This document shows positions 23,254 to 32,618 of a DNA stretch of 64,000 nucleotides, piece after piece; the stretch's first letter is position 1, and every line of letters begins with the position of its first letter. The stretch is from the NCBI GenBank assembly GCA_036141575.1, contig JAYZXF010000003.1:62001-126000 (forward strand), read 5' to 3'. The notes under the pieces are model-generated. The model made no database searches. It was given only the letters and a program-made list of their open reading frames with translations, and was not told the origin of the DNA. The stretch is from Pseudomonadota bacterium. Its GTDB lineage: Bacteria; Pseudomonadota; Alphaproteobacteria; UBA2136; JAPKEQ01. Made by a program: the position numbers and the translations under genes.

Positions 23254-23261
23254 ATTGACAT

Positions 23262-23293
23262 AAAAAATAGCCCCTGATGGGGCTATTTTTTTA
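23262..23293. terminator. Bidirectional terminator
   Basis: AAAAAATAGCCCC-TGAT-GGGGCTATTTTTTT has A and T tracts on both sides. It serves the convergent lipoprotein and receiver genes. Confidence 0.92.
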
Positions 23294-23302
23294 TAAGTAA
23301 GT

Positions 23303-23752
23303 TTACACAGCCACTGGCAAGATAACAGACTCCAGCCAATAAGACTTAAGCGACTTCACCATATCCAACGTCTCTTCAAACGAAAGTGACTTTTTAATAA
23401 AGCTACTTACACCAAGCGCATACATCTCAGCCACATCTTCAGGGTGACCAGTATGGCTAAAAGCAATAGAAGGTACAGTCTTGAACTTGTCATGTTGCGC
23501 GAGCGCTTTCATCGCATCCATCCCACTTTCATTTGGCAAATGAATATCTAGAAGCGCCAGTGCAGGCAATTCACCCTCAAAGGCTTCAATAGTGTCTTTC
23601 ATAGCCTTTACACTCTTAAAGAAAGTCACTTCATTTTGAACCTCTGCCTTTTCAAAAGCACGCTTCAAAATTTCTTGATCACTCTCACTATCCTCTAAAA
23701 CCCAAATGGGATGCGCGAGCGCTTTTTGAAATGGTGTTGAAAACTGGTTCAT
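23303..23752 (-). CDS. Stand-alone response-regulator receiver
   Basis: This 149-residue protein is one CheY-like receiver domain with no output domain. The acidic pocket is LEDSESD near residue 17, the phospho-acceptor is in ALLDIHLPNESG (Asp near residue 67), the S/T position is SHTG, and the conserved lysine is in FIKKSLSF. The spacing and LDIHLP style recall the Rcp1-like single-domain receivers that work with hybrid or phytochrome-type kinases. No kinase gene lies nearby. Confidence 0.9.
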   Translation of the reverse strand: MNQFSTPFQKALAHPIWVLEDSESDQEILKRAFEKAEVQNEVTFFKSVKAMKDTIEAFEGELPALALLDIHLPNESGMDAMKALAQHDKFKTVPSIAFSHTGHPEDVAEMYALGVSSFIKKSLSFEETLDMVKSLKSYWLESVILPVAV

Positions 23753-23781
23753 ATCAAAGTCCTTTTCTTTCTAGCACTACT

Positions 23782-24333
23782 TTACAGGCCAAGTATTTGT
23801 TTACGCAAGTTTTCCAAGAAAAATTCAGGATTTTGTAGGTAGATACCAACACAAGCCGTAACCAGCAAAAGCATGAGGAACGTCAACGGGTAAATAAGCA
23901 TTGCTCGAGATGTTAGCACATACCCCTCTGATCTTCCCTGTCTGACAATCTTTGCCACTTTATAGCGCAAAGCCAAAGGGGCCCCATAACCCACAGCAAA
24001 GATATTCACAGCAAGCAAGAAGCCTTCTGTTAGCAACTTGCCTCCAATAAATGGAAGGTTTAAATTTAGAACCTGCAAAATCTCTGAACGGTAAAACTCA
24101 AAAAAAAGGCTGAGGCCTAAAAAAGCTGGAAGAACAACCAACAGGCCAATAATAGGCATACGGTAATATAAAAACCAGAACGGCCCTAAAAAAGCAGCCG
24201 CAAGAGAGAACCGTCTGTAAGAAGGTCTTTCAAACAGGCGGCTCCACTCCTCACCTAACAGATGAGATTCTTCTTGTTTAAGCGGCTTGATGCGCAGCAC
24301 CTTTGCCCATGTTAGCAACAATCGCTTCACCAA
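23782..24333 (-). CDS. DUF2628-like inner-membrane protein
   Basis: This 183-residue protein has a cytosolic N-terminus and about four hydrophobic segments (near 47-75, 98-120, 148-167). The stretch [21 protein letters not shown] is typical of DUF2628-type small membrane proteins. The first ATG (24333) overlaps the last 56 bases of icd in another frame. A GTG about 33 bases in, or a later start, would shorten this; no ribosome site decides. The function is unknown. Confidence 0.68.
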   Translation of the reverse strand: MVKRLLLTWAKVLRIKPLKQEESHLLGEEWSRLFERPSYRRFSLAAAFLGPFWFLYYRMPIIGLLVVLPAFLGLSLFFEFYRSEILQVLNLNLPFIGGKLLTEGFLLAVNIFAVGYGAPLALRYKVAKIVRQGRSEGYVLTSRAMLIYPLTFLMLLLVTACVGIYLQNPEFFLENLRKQILGL

Positions 24334-25555
24334 AGGCGCTACATTTCACTTCAGTTGCGCCGTCCATCATGCGAGCGAAGTCGTAAGTTACTGTCTTGCT
24401 TGTAATGGCACCTTCAATACCAGAAACAATCAGATCAGCAGCTTCGTTCCAGCCCATGTGGCGGAGCATCATTTCACCAGAAAGGATGACACTACTTGGG
24501 TTTACCTTATCCTGGCCTGCGTACTTAGGCGCTGTACCGTGTGTTGCTTCAAAGATTGCATGGCCAGACATGTAGTTAATGTTCGCACCTGGCGCAATAC
24601 CAATACCACCCACTGTTGCAGCAAGGGCGTCTGATACGTAGTCACCGTTTAGGTTCATTGTTACAATCACGCTGTACTCAGCTGGACGCGTTAGAATCTG
24701 CTGAAGGAAGGCATCAGCAATAGAGTCCTTCATAACAATCTTACCTGCTGGAATGTTCCAGTTTACATCTTCAGCAACAACAACCTTATCGCTGTATTCT
24801 TTACGAGCCACTTCATATGCCCAATTTTTAAAGGCACCTTCTGTGTACTTCATGATGTTCCCTTTATGAACAACGGTGACACTTGGTAGGTTATGCTCAA
24901 TTGCGTGTTCAATGGCTGCACGTACAATACGCTCAGTCCCTTCACGAGAAATTGGCTTAATCCCAATACCAGATGTATCAGGGAAACGGATTTTGTTCAC
25001 ACCCATTTCAGTTTGTAGGAAGTTAATTAGCTTACCAGCACCTTCGCTCTCAGCTTCAAACTCTACACCTGCATAGATATCTTCACTGTTCTCACGGAAC
25101 ACAACCATGTTTGTAAGCTCTGGCTGTTTCACTGGGCTTGGTACACCTTCAAAGTAGCGTACTGGACGCAGGCACGTGTAAAGGTCTAGCTCTTGACGAA
25201 GCGCCACGTTAAGAGAACGGAAACCGCCACCAACTGGTGTTGTGAGAGGGCCTTTAATCCCAACAAGGTACTCTCTAAACGCTTCAAGAGTTTCTTCTGG
25301 TAGCCATAGCTCTTCACCGTAAACTTCGTTTGCCTTTTCACCGGCAAAAACTTCCATCCATGAAATTTTACGTTCACTGCCGTATGCTTTTTCTACAGCG
25401 CTATCAAGAACATGTTGAGACGCTTTCCAAATATCTGGGCCAATACCGTCACCTTCAATAAAGGCAACAATTGGGTTGTTTGGTACGTTGAGTGTACCAT
25501 TTTCCATTGTAATCTTCTGGCCATCTGTCGGAACTTGGATCTTATTATATGTCAT
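24278..25555 (-). CDS. icd: NADP-dependent isocitrate dehydrogenase (E. coli-type)
   Basis: This 425-residue type I isocitrate dehydrogenase of the TCA cycle has the substrate-binding, phosphorylatable serine segment ([16 protein letters not shown]) and the metal site [14 protein letters not shown]. The NADP-selecting residues match the E. coli enzyme ([13 protein letters not shown], and Y-x3-R in [10 protein letters not shown]). Many Alphaproteobacteria instead carry the eukaryote-like type II enzyme, so this form may be lineage-specific or acquired. It follows tolB by about 60 bases. Confidence 0.95.
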   Translation of the reverse strand: MTYNKIQVPTDGQKITMENGTLNVPNNPIVAFIEGDGIGPDIWKASQHVLDSAVEKAYGSERKISWMEVFAGEKANEVYGEELWLPEETLEAFREYLVGIKGPLTTPVGGGFRSLNVALRQELDLYTCLRPVRYFEGVPSPVKQPELTNMVVFRENSEDIYAGVEFEAESEGAGKLINFLQTEMGVNKIRFPDTSGIGIKPISREGTERIVRAAIEHAIEHNLPSVTVVHKGNIMKYTEGAFKNWAYEVARKEYSDKVVVAEDVNWNIPAGKIVMKDSIADAFLQQILTRPAEYSVIVTMNLNGDYVSDALAATVGGIGIAPGANINYMSGHAIFEATHGTAPKYAGQDKVNPSSVILSGEMMLRHMGWNEAADLIVSGIEGAITSKTVTYDFARMMDGATEVKCSAFGEAIVANMGKGAAHQAA

Positions 25556-25615
25556 TGTTCTTCTCTCCTATTTATTTGTTGGCTTTCGCCGGTTCTGCTT
25601 ATCGCAGTAAAACTC

Positions 25616-26926
25616 TTAGTGTAGTAGTGGGCTCCAGGCCGGGTCACTCGCATTCTTCGGTGTCGGCATGAGGCGCTCGTTGTATCCAGTAAGGTCAATT
25701 GTGTACATCTTTGTGTTGTCACCTTTTTGACGCGCAAAGGCAATCACACGGCCGTTAGGTGACCATGTTGGTGACTCATCCAGGAAACTATCTGTCAGCA
25801 TACGCTCTTCTTTACCTTCTACGTCAATCACACCAATACCAAAGCGGCCTTTGTATTCTTTAACAAAAGCAATCAAATCACCACGCGGAGACCAAACAGG
25901 TGCGTAGTAGCGCCCTTCTCCAAATGTAAGCCTGCGTACGTCCTTACCGTTTTTCTTCATAATGTAGAGCGCCGCTTTACCACCACGATCACTGTTAAAG
26001 ACAATATGCTTCCCATCAGGGCTAAAGTCTGGAGACGTGTCAATTCCGCGTTGGTTTGTTAGGCGTTTCAGCTTTTTGCTACGAAGGTTCATGCTGTAAA
26101 TTTCAGCGTTACCTGCGTGCCCCTTTGTAAGGGTCATCACGATGTTTTTACCATCAGGTGAAAAACGAGGCGAACTGTTCAATCCTTCAAAATCACCCAC
26201 AATGGTTTGTTTACCTGTAGGTAGGTCTAGGAAGTACAGACGCGGACGTCCATTCTCATAAGACATGTAAATCAACTGCTGTGCTTCTGGTGAAAAACGT
26301 GGCGTCAGCACAAGGTGGCCGCCATCAGTGAGGCACTGGTAATTCGCACCGTCTTGATCCATCACACAGAGTTTTTTAAGAATTTGGTTACCGCGCTTCT
26401 CTTCAGAAATATGCACCACGCGCGTTGCAAAGTAACCTTTCTCACCTGTCATTGTACTGTAGATATCATCTGATACACGGTGTGCAAGGTGGCGCCAAAA
26501 CTGTTTATCAGCACTATAACGACGGCCACTCAACTGCTTCTCGCCAAATACGTCCATCAAGCGAAACTCAACCGTAATTTTATCATTCTCTTCAATCACA
26601 GAACCCATAACGAGCCCCTCAGCCTTAATAAGCTTCCACTCAGCAAACTTAGGCCCTTCACGTACAAGTGAAGCGTTATCCTGCAGGTACGCTTTCTCTT
26701 TGATCACTTCAAATAGACCTGAGTTTTGTAGGTTGTTGGCAATTACCTTGCGCATTTTGTCACCCATTTCATCCATAGCTGCATCAGGGCCATCAAATGG
26801 AATCAGAGCAATTGGAAGCGGTGCCGTGTTTCCCTCATCTAGGTAAATCTTCACACGTGCTTCTGCGCTCAGCGCTACAAAAACAGTCATGAAAGTCGCA
26901 AGAATCAAGCTGTAAACTTTAGCCAT
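25616..26926 (-). CDS. tolB: TolB periplasmic beta-propeller
   Basis: This 436-residue exported protein has a signal peptide (cleaved near AEA-RV). An N-terminal alpha/beta domain covers about 25-165, and then comes a six-bladed propeller built of repeated PRFSPDGKNIV / PDFSPDGKHIV / PVWSPRGDLIA / PTWSPNGRVIA motifs. It links the Tol inner-membrane complex to Pal during cell constriction. It overlaps the tolA stop by 8 nt. The usual pal gene does not follow; icd does. Confidence 0.97.
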   Translation of the reverse strand: MAKVYSLILATFMTVFVALSAEARVKIYLDEGNTAPLPIALIPFDGPDAAMDEMGDKMRKVIANNLQNSGLFEVIKEKAYLQDNASLVREGPKFAEWKLIKAEGLVMGSVIEENDKITVEFRLMDVFGEKQLSGRRYSADKQFWRHLAHRVSDDIYSTMTGEKGYFATRVVHISEEKRGNQILKKLCVMDQDGANYQCLTDGGHLVLTPRFSPEAQQLIYMSYENGRPRLYFLDLPTGKQTIVGDFEGLNSSPRFSPDGKNIVMTLTKGHAGNAEIYSMNLRSKKLKRLTNQRGIDTSPDFSPDGKHIVFNSDRGGKAALYIMKKNGKDVRRLTFGEGRYYAPVWSPRGDLIAFVKEYKGRFGIGVIDVEGKEERMLTDSFLDESPTWSPNGRVIAFARQKGDNTKMYTIDLTGYNERLMPTPKNASDPAWSPLLH

Positions 26927-27740
26927 TCCAAATAATCTCCATTACTTTAAAGGTCTTATATTTATCCGCAGGGTACGGAATCGGTTCTGATTTTCTCACA
27001 GCACGTAGAAGAGAGTTATCGAAAAATGGTAATCCACTACTTTTAATTACGCGAACACTCTTCAGGCTGCCGTCTCGGTTAATACGCACTTCAATCGCAA
27101 TCGCAGGTTCGTCAACCATGCCTGAAGGCTTTAACCAGTTGTTAGAAATATGTTTTTTGATACGGTTAATTTCTTCCATATCAGCAAGTAAAAGTTTTGA
27201 ATCCTCATCACCATCTTGTTCAGCAGGTGTCTCTTCCTCTTTAGAATCTTCTTTCAAGTTCTCAATAAAGCTCAGTGCTTTTAGGAAATCATCATTTGTT
27301 TTCGGCTTAGGTTTCGCCTTTTCATCCTTCACAACCTGCTTTTTATCTTTTGATTTATCCAATTTTTCAGGGCGCTTTTGTTGCTTTTCTTGGTTGGCCT
27401 GTTTCTTTGGTTGTGGCTTTGGCTTTTCCTTCACTACTTGCTTTTTCTCAACCTTAGCAACTTTAGGTGCATCATTCTTTTTCAACGGTTGAGGTTTAGG
27501 CGGCTTTGCAGGCGCTGCTGATTGCTGCGTAAACACAGGTTCAGCCTTCTTTACTTGCTTTGGTTCAATAGGCTTATTGCTTTTCGCAGAAACAATTTTC
27601 ACCTGCACAGCTTGTTGCTGCTGGTTAAAGTCCAGCATAGAAGGCCATTGAATCGCCACAATTCCAAACAGGATAATATGCACAAGAATAGACCAAACAA
27701 TGCCGAAGCGCATTTGGTCTGATTGTTGAGCACGTTTCAT
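26919..27740 (-). CDS. tolA: TolA-like energy-transducing protein
   Basis: This 273-residue protein has one N-terminal membrane helix (about residues 12-34). A long Lys/Pro/Gln-rich periplasmic spacer follows (about 50-165), then a C-terminal TonB/TolA domain (about 185-273, AIEVRINRDGSLKSVRVIKSSG, with LLRAVRKSEPIPYP). It couples TolQR proton-motive movement to TolB/Pal. It lies 15 nt after tolR. Confidence 0.93.
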   Translation of the reverse strand: MKRAQQSDQMRFGIVWSILVHIILFGIVAIQWPSMLDFNQQQQAVQVKIVSAKSNKPIEPKQVKKAEPVFTQQSAAPAKPPKPQPLKKNDAPKVAKVEKKQVVKEKPKPQPKKQANQEKQQKRPEKLDKSKDKKQVVKDEKAKPKPKTNDDFLKALSFIENLKEDSKEEETPAEQDGDEDSKLLLADMEEINRIKKHISNNWLKPSGMVDEPAIAIEVRINRDGSLKSVRVIKSSGLPFFDNSLLRAVRKSEPIPYPADKYKTFKVMEIIWNG

Positions 27741-27754
27741 TTAAAGAGAAATCC

Positions 27755-28189
27755 TTACGGGGTCTGTGTTTGAAGGCTGATGTTAACAATGCCAGCACTT
27801 TGCAGAGCAGACATCACTTTCATCACATTACCGTAGTCTACTTGCTTATCTGCACGTAGAAGCACCGCAATTTCAGGACGCGTAGCTTTAATCGCTTCAA
27901 GCTTGCCAGCAATTTCACGGACTGTAATTTCGCTGTCCTGCATGTAGATTTTGCCTGACTTTGCAATCCCCACCTGAATAGGTTCATTGTTTTCGCTAAT
28001 TGGCTTACTTACCACTTCAGGAAGTGAGATATCCACACCCTGCGTAATCAGTGGTGCTGTCACCATAAAGATAATCAGAAGCACAAGCATAACGTCAACA
28101 AATGGTGTTACGTTAATTTCTTGCATTGGCGGGCGACGGTAAGAGCGACCTGTTCCGCGTTGCGCCTTTGGCATCAGTGATCCAGCCAT
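27755..28189 (-). CDS. tolR: TolR proton-channel subunit
   Basis: This 144-residue ExbD/TolR-family protein has one membrane helix with the key aspartate (INVTPFVDVMLVLLIIFMV, Asp near residue 32). A periplasmic domain follows, with the ADKQVDYGNVMKVM family motif near residue 112. It forms the TolQR stator that uses the proton gradient. Confidence 0.95.
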   Translation of the reverse strand: MAGSLMPKAQRGTGRSYRRPPMQEINVTPFVDVMLVLLIIFMVTAPLITQGVDISLPEVVSKPISENNEPIQVGIAKSGKIYMQDSEITVREIAGKLEAIKATRPEIAVLLRADKQVDYGNVMKVMSALQSAGIVNISLQTQTP

Positions 28190-28210
28190 AGGTTATTCTC
28201 CCCTCGCTCT

Positions 28211-28975
28211 TCAAGCTGCGTCAGATGCGCGGCGTTTTTTGTTCACTTTACGAGACTTCACAACTTTTTCAGCCTGTTGGCGTTCAAGGAGCGTTGTAAA
28301 CTCAGTGAGGAAACTTTCTAGACGTGCACTGTAACGTGCAAGTTCAAGAGTTAACTTGTTGTAAGCCATAACCGCAGGAATCGCAGCAAATAGACCAATT
28401 GCTGTTGCCAGTAGAGCTTCCGCAATACCAGGCGCTACAACAGCAAGAGAGGCATTTCCTGAAGCACCAATACCTTGGAAGGCTGTCATAATCCCCCAAA
28501 CAGTACCAAGAAGACCAATAAACGGCGCTGTTGAACCTGTTGTTGCAAGGAAACCAAGGCCACGCTCAAGGTTATCTAGCTCACGGCCCATTTTAGCAAA
28601 GAGAATCTGGCGTACGCGCTCAATAGCACCAACCTGTACAATGCCAGTAATGTCACCGTCTTTATCCTTGCTGCGTTCCCACTCTTTCAGGCCAATCACA
28701 AACAGCTTCGCCATTACGTGGTCGGTATCATCAGGGTTAGAATCTTTGTAAAGGTCTTCAAGGCCTTCACCATTCCAAAATGCATCTTCAAAACGAGACG
28801 CTTTGCTATGTAAATGTTTAAGAATTGTCCATTTTCCAATGAGGATTGCCCATGTCATTACAGACATACCAATCAGTGTAAACATAATGATTTTTACAAA
28901 AAGACCAGCTTGTGCAAAAAGGCCTAGAAGGCTCATATCAGTGTGAAGTGCAGCCTGTGTAAGTGTCGGTTCCAT
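28211..28975 (-). CDS. tolQ: TolQ proton-channel subunit
   Basis: This 254-residue MotA/TolQ/ExbB-family protein has three membrane segments (about 20-42, 140-165, 175-197). Its signature GLLGTVWGIMTAFQGIG is followed by VAPGIAEALLATAIGLFAAIPAVMAYN. It is the first gene of tolQRAB; the acyl-CoA thioesterase (ybgC) often upstream is absent. Confidence 0.96.
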   Translation of the reverse strand: MEPTLTQAALHTDMSLLGLFAQAGLFVKIIMFTLIGMSVMTWAILIGKWTILKHLHSKASRFEDAFWNGEGLEDLYKDSNPDDTDHVMAKLFVIGLKEWERSKDKDGDITGIVQVGAIERVRQILFAKMGRELDNLERGLGFLATTGSTAPFIGLLGTVWGIMTAFQGIGASGNASLAVVAPGIAEALLATAIGLFAAIPAVMAYNKLTLELARYSARLESFLTEFTTLLERQQAEKVVKSRKVNKKRRASDAA

Positions 28976-29162
28976 GAGTATTCTCTCTTGTTCTTATTTA
29001 GACGTCTTACAAGATACTCGGATTGAAAATATTTGTCTATCAGAGGCTGAGATATTTTTGGAAACTCTTGCGTGAGAACTTTTCCCCTTGAAAAATTGCT
29101 CAATCATCCCCATGTGCAAAGCACAACTGATCTTAATGTCCCGTAACACAAGGAAATCCCAA

Positions 29163-29675
29163 ATGGATGACGATACACTGCGGTCCCTGCTTGAACAAGC
29201 ATGCGACCCAAGAACTGACAGCGCAACGCGCCGTAACACCCAGAGGCTTCTTGCTAAAAAATTCCCAGAGGAGCTTGATAAAATTTTGACGGGAAAACTT
29301 CATGAGGTTGTTGAACCGCAACTACATCAAGCTGTCACTCAGCCCAAGCCTGAAGTAAAGATCAAAGTAGTTGAGCCCAAAAACTATGCGGCTCTTCAGC
29401 GTATTGCGGCAGAATATGTATCCAAAAAAATCCAAGTCCTGCAAAATGGCGTTGAAGATTATGGTCGCCGCTTCGTGCTTGTTGCTGAGGTTGAAGGCCA
29501 CCTTCAAACACTCAGCAGAACGCCCGAAAGTTTTGGCATTACACAAAAGATGTTGGATACATGGGGCCGCCCGCCATCGCCTGAGCCCAAAAGTTTCTTT
29601 GCAAAAGCTCTATACAGAGCAGGCAAACGCATAGGAACCCAAGAAGGCGGAAGCCGAATCGACCAAAGGATTTAA
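29163..29675 (+). CDS. Unknown soluble protein, 170 aa
   Basis: I chose ATG 29163 because AAGGA lies 8 nt upstream; ATG 29136 is a weaker in-frame option. The product has no signal or membrane segment. The N-terminal half is charged and helical (DPRTDSATRRNTQRLLAKKF), the middle holds VKIKVVEPKNYAALQRIA and a region rich in V/E/G, and the end is basic. I do not recognise the family. A strong terminator follows. Confidence 0.68.
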   Translation: MDDDTLRSLLEQACDPRTDSATRRNTQRLLAKKFPEELDKILTGKLHEVVEPQLHQAVTQPKPEVKIKVVEPKNYAALQRIAAEYVSKKIQVLQNGVEDYGRRFVLVAEVEGHLQTLSRTPESFGITQKMLDTWGRPPSPEPKSFFAKALYRAGKRIGTQEGGSRIDQRI

Positions 29676-29686
29676 CACTCCTTTAA

Positions 29687-29717
29687 GGAAAGCCCCCATC
29701 TCGGGGGCTTTCTTTTT
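29687..29717 (+). terminator. Rho-independent terminator
   Basis: GAAAGCCCCC (29688-29697) pairs with GGGGGCTTTC (29703-29712), followed by TTTTT. Confidence 0.92.
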
Positions 29718-29743
29718 GCCGTAAAATCAGCTATAAAGCGCCC

Positions 29744-30415
29744 ATGAGCGAACCAATGATCAAACAAAAGCTGAAGTTCTTTATTACGCCAGAGGTGTAC
29801 AAATACCTTGTGGCGCATAGTGTGCACGAGCCGCATATTCTTTGGGAACTTCGTCAAGCGACACAAAAGCTGCGTGGTAAATCTATGATCCTTACCCCAG
29901 AACAAGGTCAGTTCTTTAAACTTCTGTGCGGCCTGCTTGGTCCAAAGCGTATTTTGGAAGTTGGCACTTATACGGGCTACGGCGCCCTCTGCTTTGCGCT
30001 CAATAGTGATGAAGACGCCCATATCGATACGATTGACATTAACCCACAATGGCATGATACCGCCCTGCCTTTCTGGCAAAAAGCAGACATGGATCATAAA
30101 ATCACCCAACATCACGGCGATGCCACAGACGTTCTAGATACTCTGGAAGAAGAAGCTTATGACCTGATTTTTGTAGATGCTAACAAAGAAGAAACAGGCA
30201 CACACTACGAGCAAGCTTACAAGCTCTGCAAGCCTGGTGGGCTTATCATTCTGGATAACACGCTCATGTGGGGTGAAGTAGTAAACCCGAACATATCTAA
30301 AACCATGATCCGTAAGCTGAGACTTTTCAATAAACAGCTCCATGAAGATTCACGCGTAGATATCTCTATTTTGCCATTTAGTGATGGCATGACACTTGCA
30401 CGCAAAAAAGCCTAA
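29744..30415 (+). CDS. Class I SAM-dependent O-methyltransferase (family 3, COMT-like)
   Basis: This 223-residue protein has the cation-dependent O-methyltransferase pattern: ILEVGTYTGYGALCFAL (SAM site, about residue 67), IDTIDINPQW, then LIFVDANKEETGTHYEQA with the metal-binding aspartate. GGLIILDNTLMWGEVVNP near residue 165 carries the second metal ligands. Relatives methylate catechols or phenolic cofactors; the substrate here is unknown. No ribosome site is obvious before the ATG. Confidence 0.9.
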   Translation: MSEPMIKQKLKFFITPEVYKYLVAHSVHEPHILWELRQATQKLRGKSMILTPEQGQFFKLLCGLLGPKRILEVGTYTGYGALCFALNSDEDAHIDTIDINPQWHDTALPFWQKADMDHKITQHHGDATDVLDTLEEEAYDLIFVDANKEETGTHYEQAYKLCKPGGLIILDNTLMWGEVVNPNISKTMIRKLRLFNKQLHEDSRVDISILPFSDGMTLARKKA

Positions 30416-30440
30416 GGCAAAGGCCCTTTAGGCAACTTTT
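30410..30440 (+). terminator. Probable terminator after the O-methyltransferase
   Basis: GCCTAAGG and CCCTTTAGGC form an imperfect stem starting at the stop codon, followed by AACTTTT. The rest of the gap to 30594 is AT-rich; no RNA gene is evident. Confidence 0.45.
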
Positions 30441-30594
30441 AATACGCTTTAAGCTTTCGCGGTTCTTATATACCCGCAAGTATACGCCGCTTCCACGATC
30501 TTAAAGCACATTAAAATTTATCCTAAATTGCTCTTTGCTATAACAAATGTGCTATATTTTTGAAAAAAGAATTTAAGAGTAAGCAGGATACAAC

Positions 30595-32535
30595 ATGCAA
30601 GCACTTCAACAAGCCGTCCACCTCCACCAGCAAGGCCGCTGGCAACAAGCGATGTCTCTTTATAAAGATGTTCTTAAAGCTCAGCCGAAGAACCCAGATG
30701 CCCTGCACCTCCTTGGTTTACTTGAAGCGCAGCATGAAAATTTTGATAAAGGCACCGCGCGCATGAAGAAGGCCTTTAAGCTTGCGCCAAACAATAGCCA
30801 AATCCTCAATAACCTTGCAAACCTCTATTCAAACGAAGGGCGCCACAAAGAGGCAATTGATCTCTATGACAAAGCCCTGTTGCTTGACCCAATGAACCTA
30901 GGCGCACAAGAGAACAAAGGCTACGCTTGTTATAATATTGAAGATTTTGAGAGTGCTGTAGAATGCCTAGAAGGCCTTGTTCCTATCAGCAAAAATCCTA
31001 AAGTCTTTGCATACCTTGGGGCAGCTCTTAGAGAGCAAAAGAAATATGAAGACGCACAAAATATTTTCATGAAGGGTCTGGCTTTGGAAGTGCCTCAAGT
31101 TGATCTATTTGTGGAGTCAGCACGCCTCTTTGAAAAAACTGGTGACAAACCTCGTGCACAAGCTCTTCTCAGTAAGGCCATTGCTCTAGATATTGAGCCT
31201 GAAAAGTGCTGGAAAGCCTTTGGTGCCTTTCTTCTTAGATCTCGTGATTACAAAAATACGATTCCTGCACTTAAAAAGGTGGTAGACCTAGATGCAGATA
31301 ACGACGGCTTTGCCCATGCAAACATCGGTTACTGCTACCAGCTATTAGATGACCTCCCTCTTGCAGAAGAGTGGTATGAAAAAGCCATTCAAAAATACCC
31401 TGAAGGTGCGCTTGCTTACGCACACTACGGCACATACCAAGCCATTATTGGAGATATTGAGAAAGCAAAAGAATACACAGAAAAAGCCATTAAACTGGCG
31501 CCACACGACTCTGTGCCATTTTATACGTACTCATCTGTGCATAAGTTTACAGAACCTCACAAAAACACCGAGCTTTATGAAAGTATAGTTTGGAACCCTC
31601 ACACTATGCTGGACGATGCTATTCGTCTCTCCTTCGCACTTTCCAAAATGTACTGGGACATTAAAGAGGATGAGAAATCATTTGTGCACCTTGCTCGTGC
31701 CAATGCCATGATGTTTGATGAAAAAGGCTATGATGTTGAAAAAGATATTCAAGTTATGGATAGCCTTGCGCCACTTTATGATGCCGCACTTATGAACACG
31801 CCTATTGATGTAACGCCTGCAAAGCAAACACCTGTTTTCCTAGTGGGTATGCCGCGTAGTGGTACAACATTAACAGAGCAAATTCTAGGGGCGCACCCGG
31901 ATGTATATCCAGCAGGTGAACTCCCTCACCTTCTTGAGTTTGTTGAAAAAGACCTTGGTGGGGTTGCAGACCTCAGCAAGCTGATTGATTTCTTTAAAGA
32001 TGAAGAAAAAATTAAAGCACTGCGTACTTACTACCTTGAGCACCTTGAAAAATTAACAGACCTTCCATTTGTGGTGGATAAGATGCCGCACAACTTTATG
32101 CTGCTAGGCCTGATTAAGCGTGCTTTCCCTGAAGCAAGAATCATCCATTGCTCACGTGATGCTGTGGCTACGTGTTTCTCATGCTTTAGACAAATGTTTT
32201 CGCAAAAGCACCACTACAGCTACAACATGGAAGCTCTTGGTACATACTATAAAGCTTACTCTCGTTATATGGCTGATATGTCTGCTAAGCTGCCTGATAT
32301 GTATGAAAGTTCATATGACAAGCTTGTTGAGTCTCCAGAAGAATGCACACGCAGCCTTGTTGAAGCTGCCGGCCTACCATGGGATGATGCTTGCCTTAAC
32401 CCGCATGAAAACAAAGGGAAAGTTCTCACTGCAAGCTTTGTACAAGCCCGTGCACCAATCCATGCAGGCTCTAAGCAAAGCTGGAAACGTATTGAGAAAC
32501 ACTTACGTCCTCTGATTGAAGCTCTAGAAAAATAA
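30595..32535 (+). CDS. TPR-repeat sulfotransferase
   Basis: This 646-residue two-part protein begins with at least eight tetratricopeptide repeats over residues 1 to about 330 (for example PDALHLLGLLEAQHENFDKG and AHANIGYCYQLLDDLPLAEEWYEKA split over blades). The C-terminal part (about 410-645) is a sulfotransferase: PVFLVGMPRSGTTLTEQ is the 5' PAPS phosphate loop (about 419) and RIIHCSRDAVATCFSCF is the 3' phosphate site (about 515). It would transfer sulfate from PAPS to a carbohydrate, peptide or lipid; TPRs suggest a protein or polymer partner. It is cytosolic, with no signal peptide. It is monocistronic, with AGGAT before the start. Confidence 0.9.
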   Translation: MQALQQAVHLHQQGRWQQAMSLYKDVLKAQPKNPDALHLLGLLEAQHENFDKGTARMKKAFKLAPNNSQILNNLANLYSNEGRHKEAIDLYDKALLLDPMNLGAQENKGYACYNIEDFESAVECLEGLVPISKNPKVFAYLGAALREQKKYEDAQNIFMKGLALEVPQVDLFVESARLFEKTGDKPRAQALLSKAIALDIEPEKCWKAFGAFLLRSRDYKNTIPALKKVVDLDADNDGFAHANIGYCYQLLDDLPLAEEWYEKAIQKYPEGALAYAHYGTYQAIIGDIEKAKEYTEKAIKLAPHDSVPFYTYSSVHKFTEPHKNTELYESIVWNPHTMLDDAIRLSFALSKMYWDIKEDEKSFVHLARANAMMFDEKGYDVEKDIQVMDSLAPLYDAALMNTPIDVTPAKQTPVFLVGMPRSGTTLTEQILGAHPDVYPAGELPHLLEFVEKDLGGVADLSKLIDFFKDEEKIKALRTYYLEHLEKLTDLPFVVDKMPHNFMLLGLIKRAFPEARIIHCSRDAVATCFSCFRQMFSQKHHYSYNMEALGTYYKAYSRYMADMSAKLPDMYESSYDKLVESPEECTRSLVEAAGLPWDDACLNPHENKGKVLTASFVQARAPIHAGSKQSWKRIEKHLRPLIEALEK

Positions 32536-32547
32536 GAGCTAAAACGT

Positions 32548-32578
32548 AAAAAGGGCAGGATTACTCCTGCCCTTTTTG
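32548..32578 (+). terminator. Terminator of the sulfotransferase gene
   Basis: AAAAAGGGCAGG (32548-32559) pairs with CCTGCCCTTTTT (32566-32577). The A and T tracts make it bidirectional in principle. Confidence 0.93.
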
Positions 32579-32618
32579 TTTTGTCTCAATTAGATGTGAA
32601 TCACTCTATTATGAGTAT

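Noticed and set aside
27118-27492. Plus-strand open frame of 124 codons rich in Ser/Phe
   Set aside because: It is the antisense image of the Lys/Pro-rich spacer of tolA; it has no ribosome site.
28994-29239. 81-codon minus-strand frame upstream of tolQ
   Set aside because: It overlaps the promoter region and the start of the 29163 gene, has no ribosome site and a low-quality composition.
30416-30594. Structured leader or RNA gene before the TPR-sulfotransferase
   Set aside because: Apart from the weak terminator at its start there is no convincing stem or conserved RNA motif.
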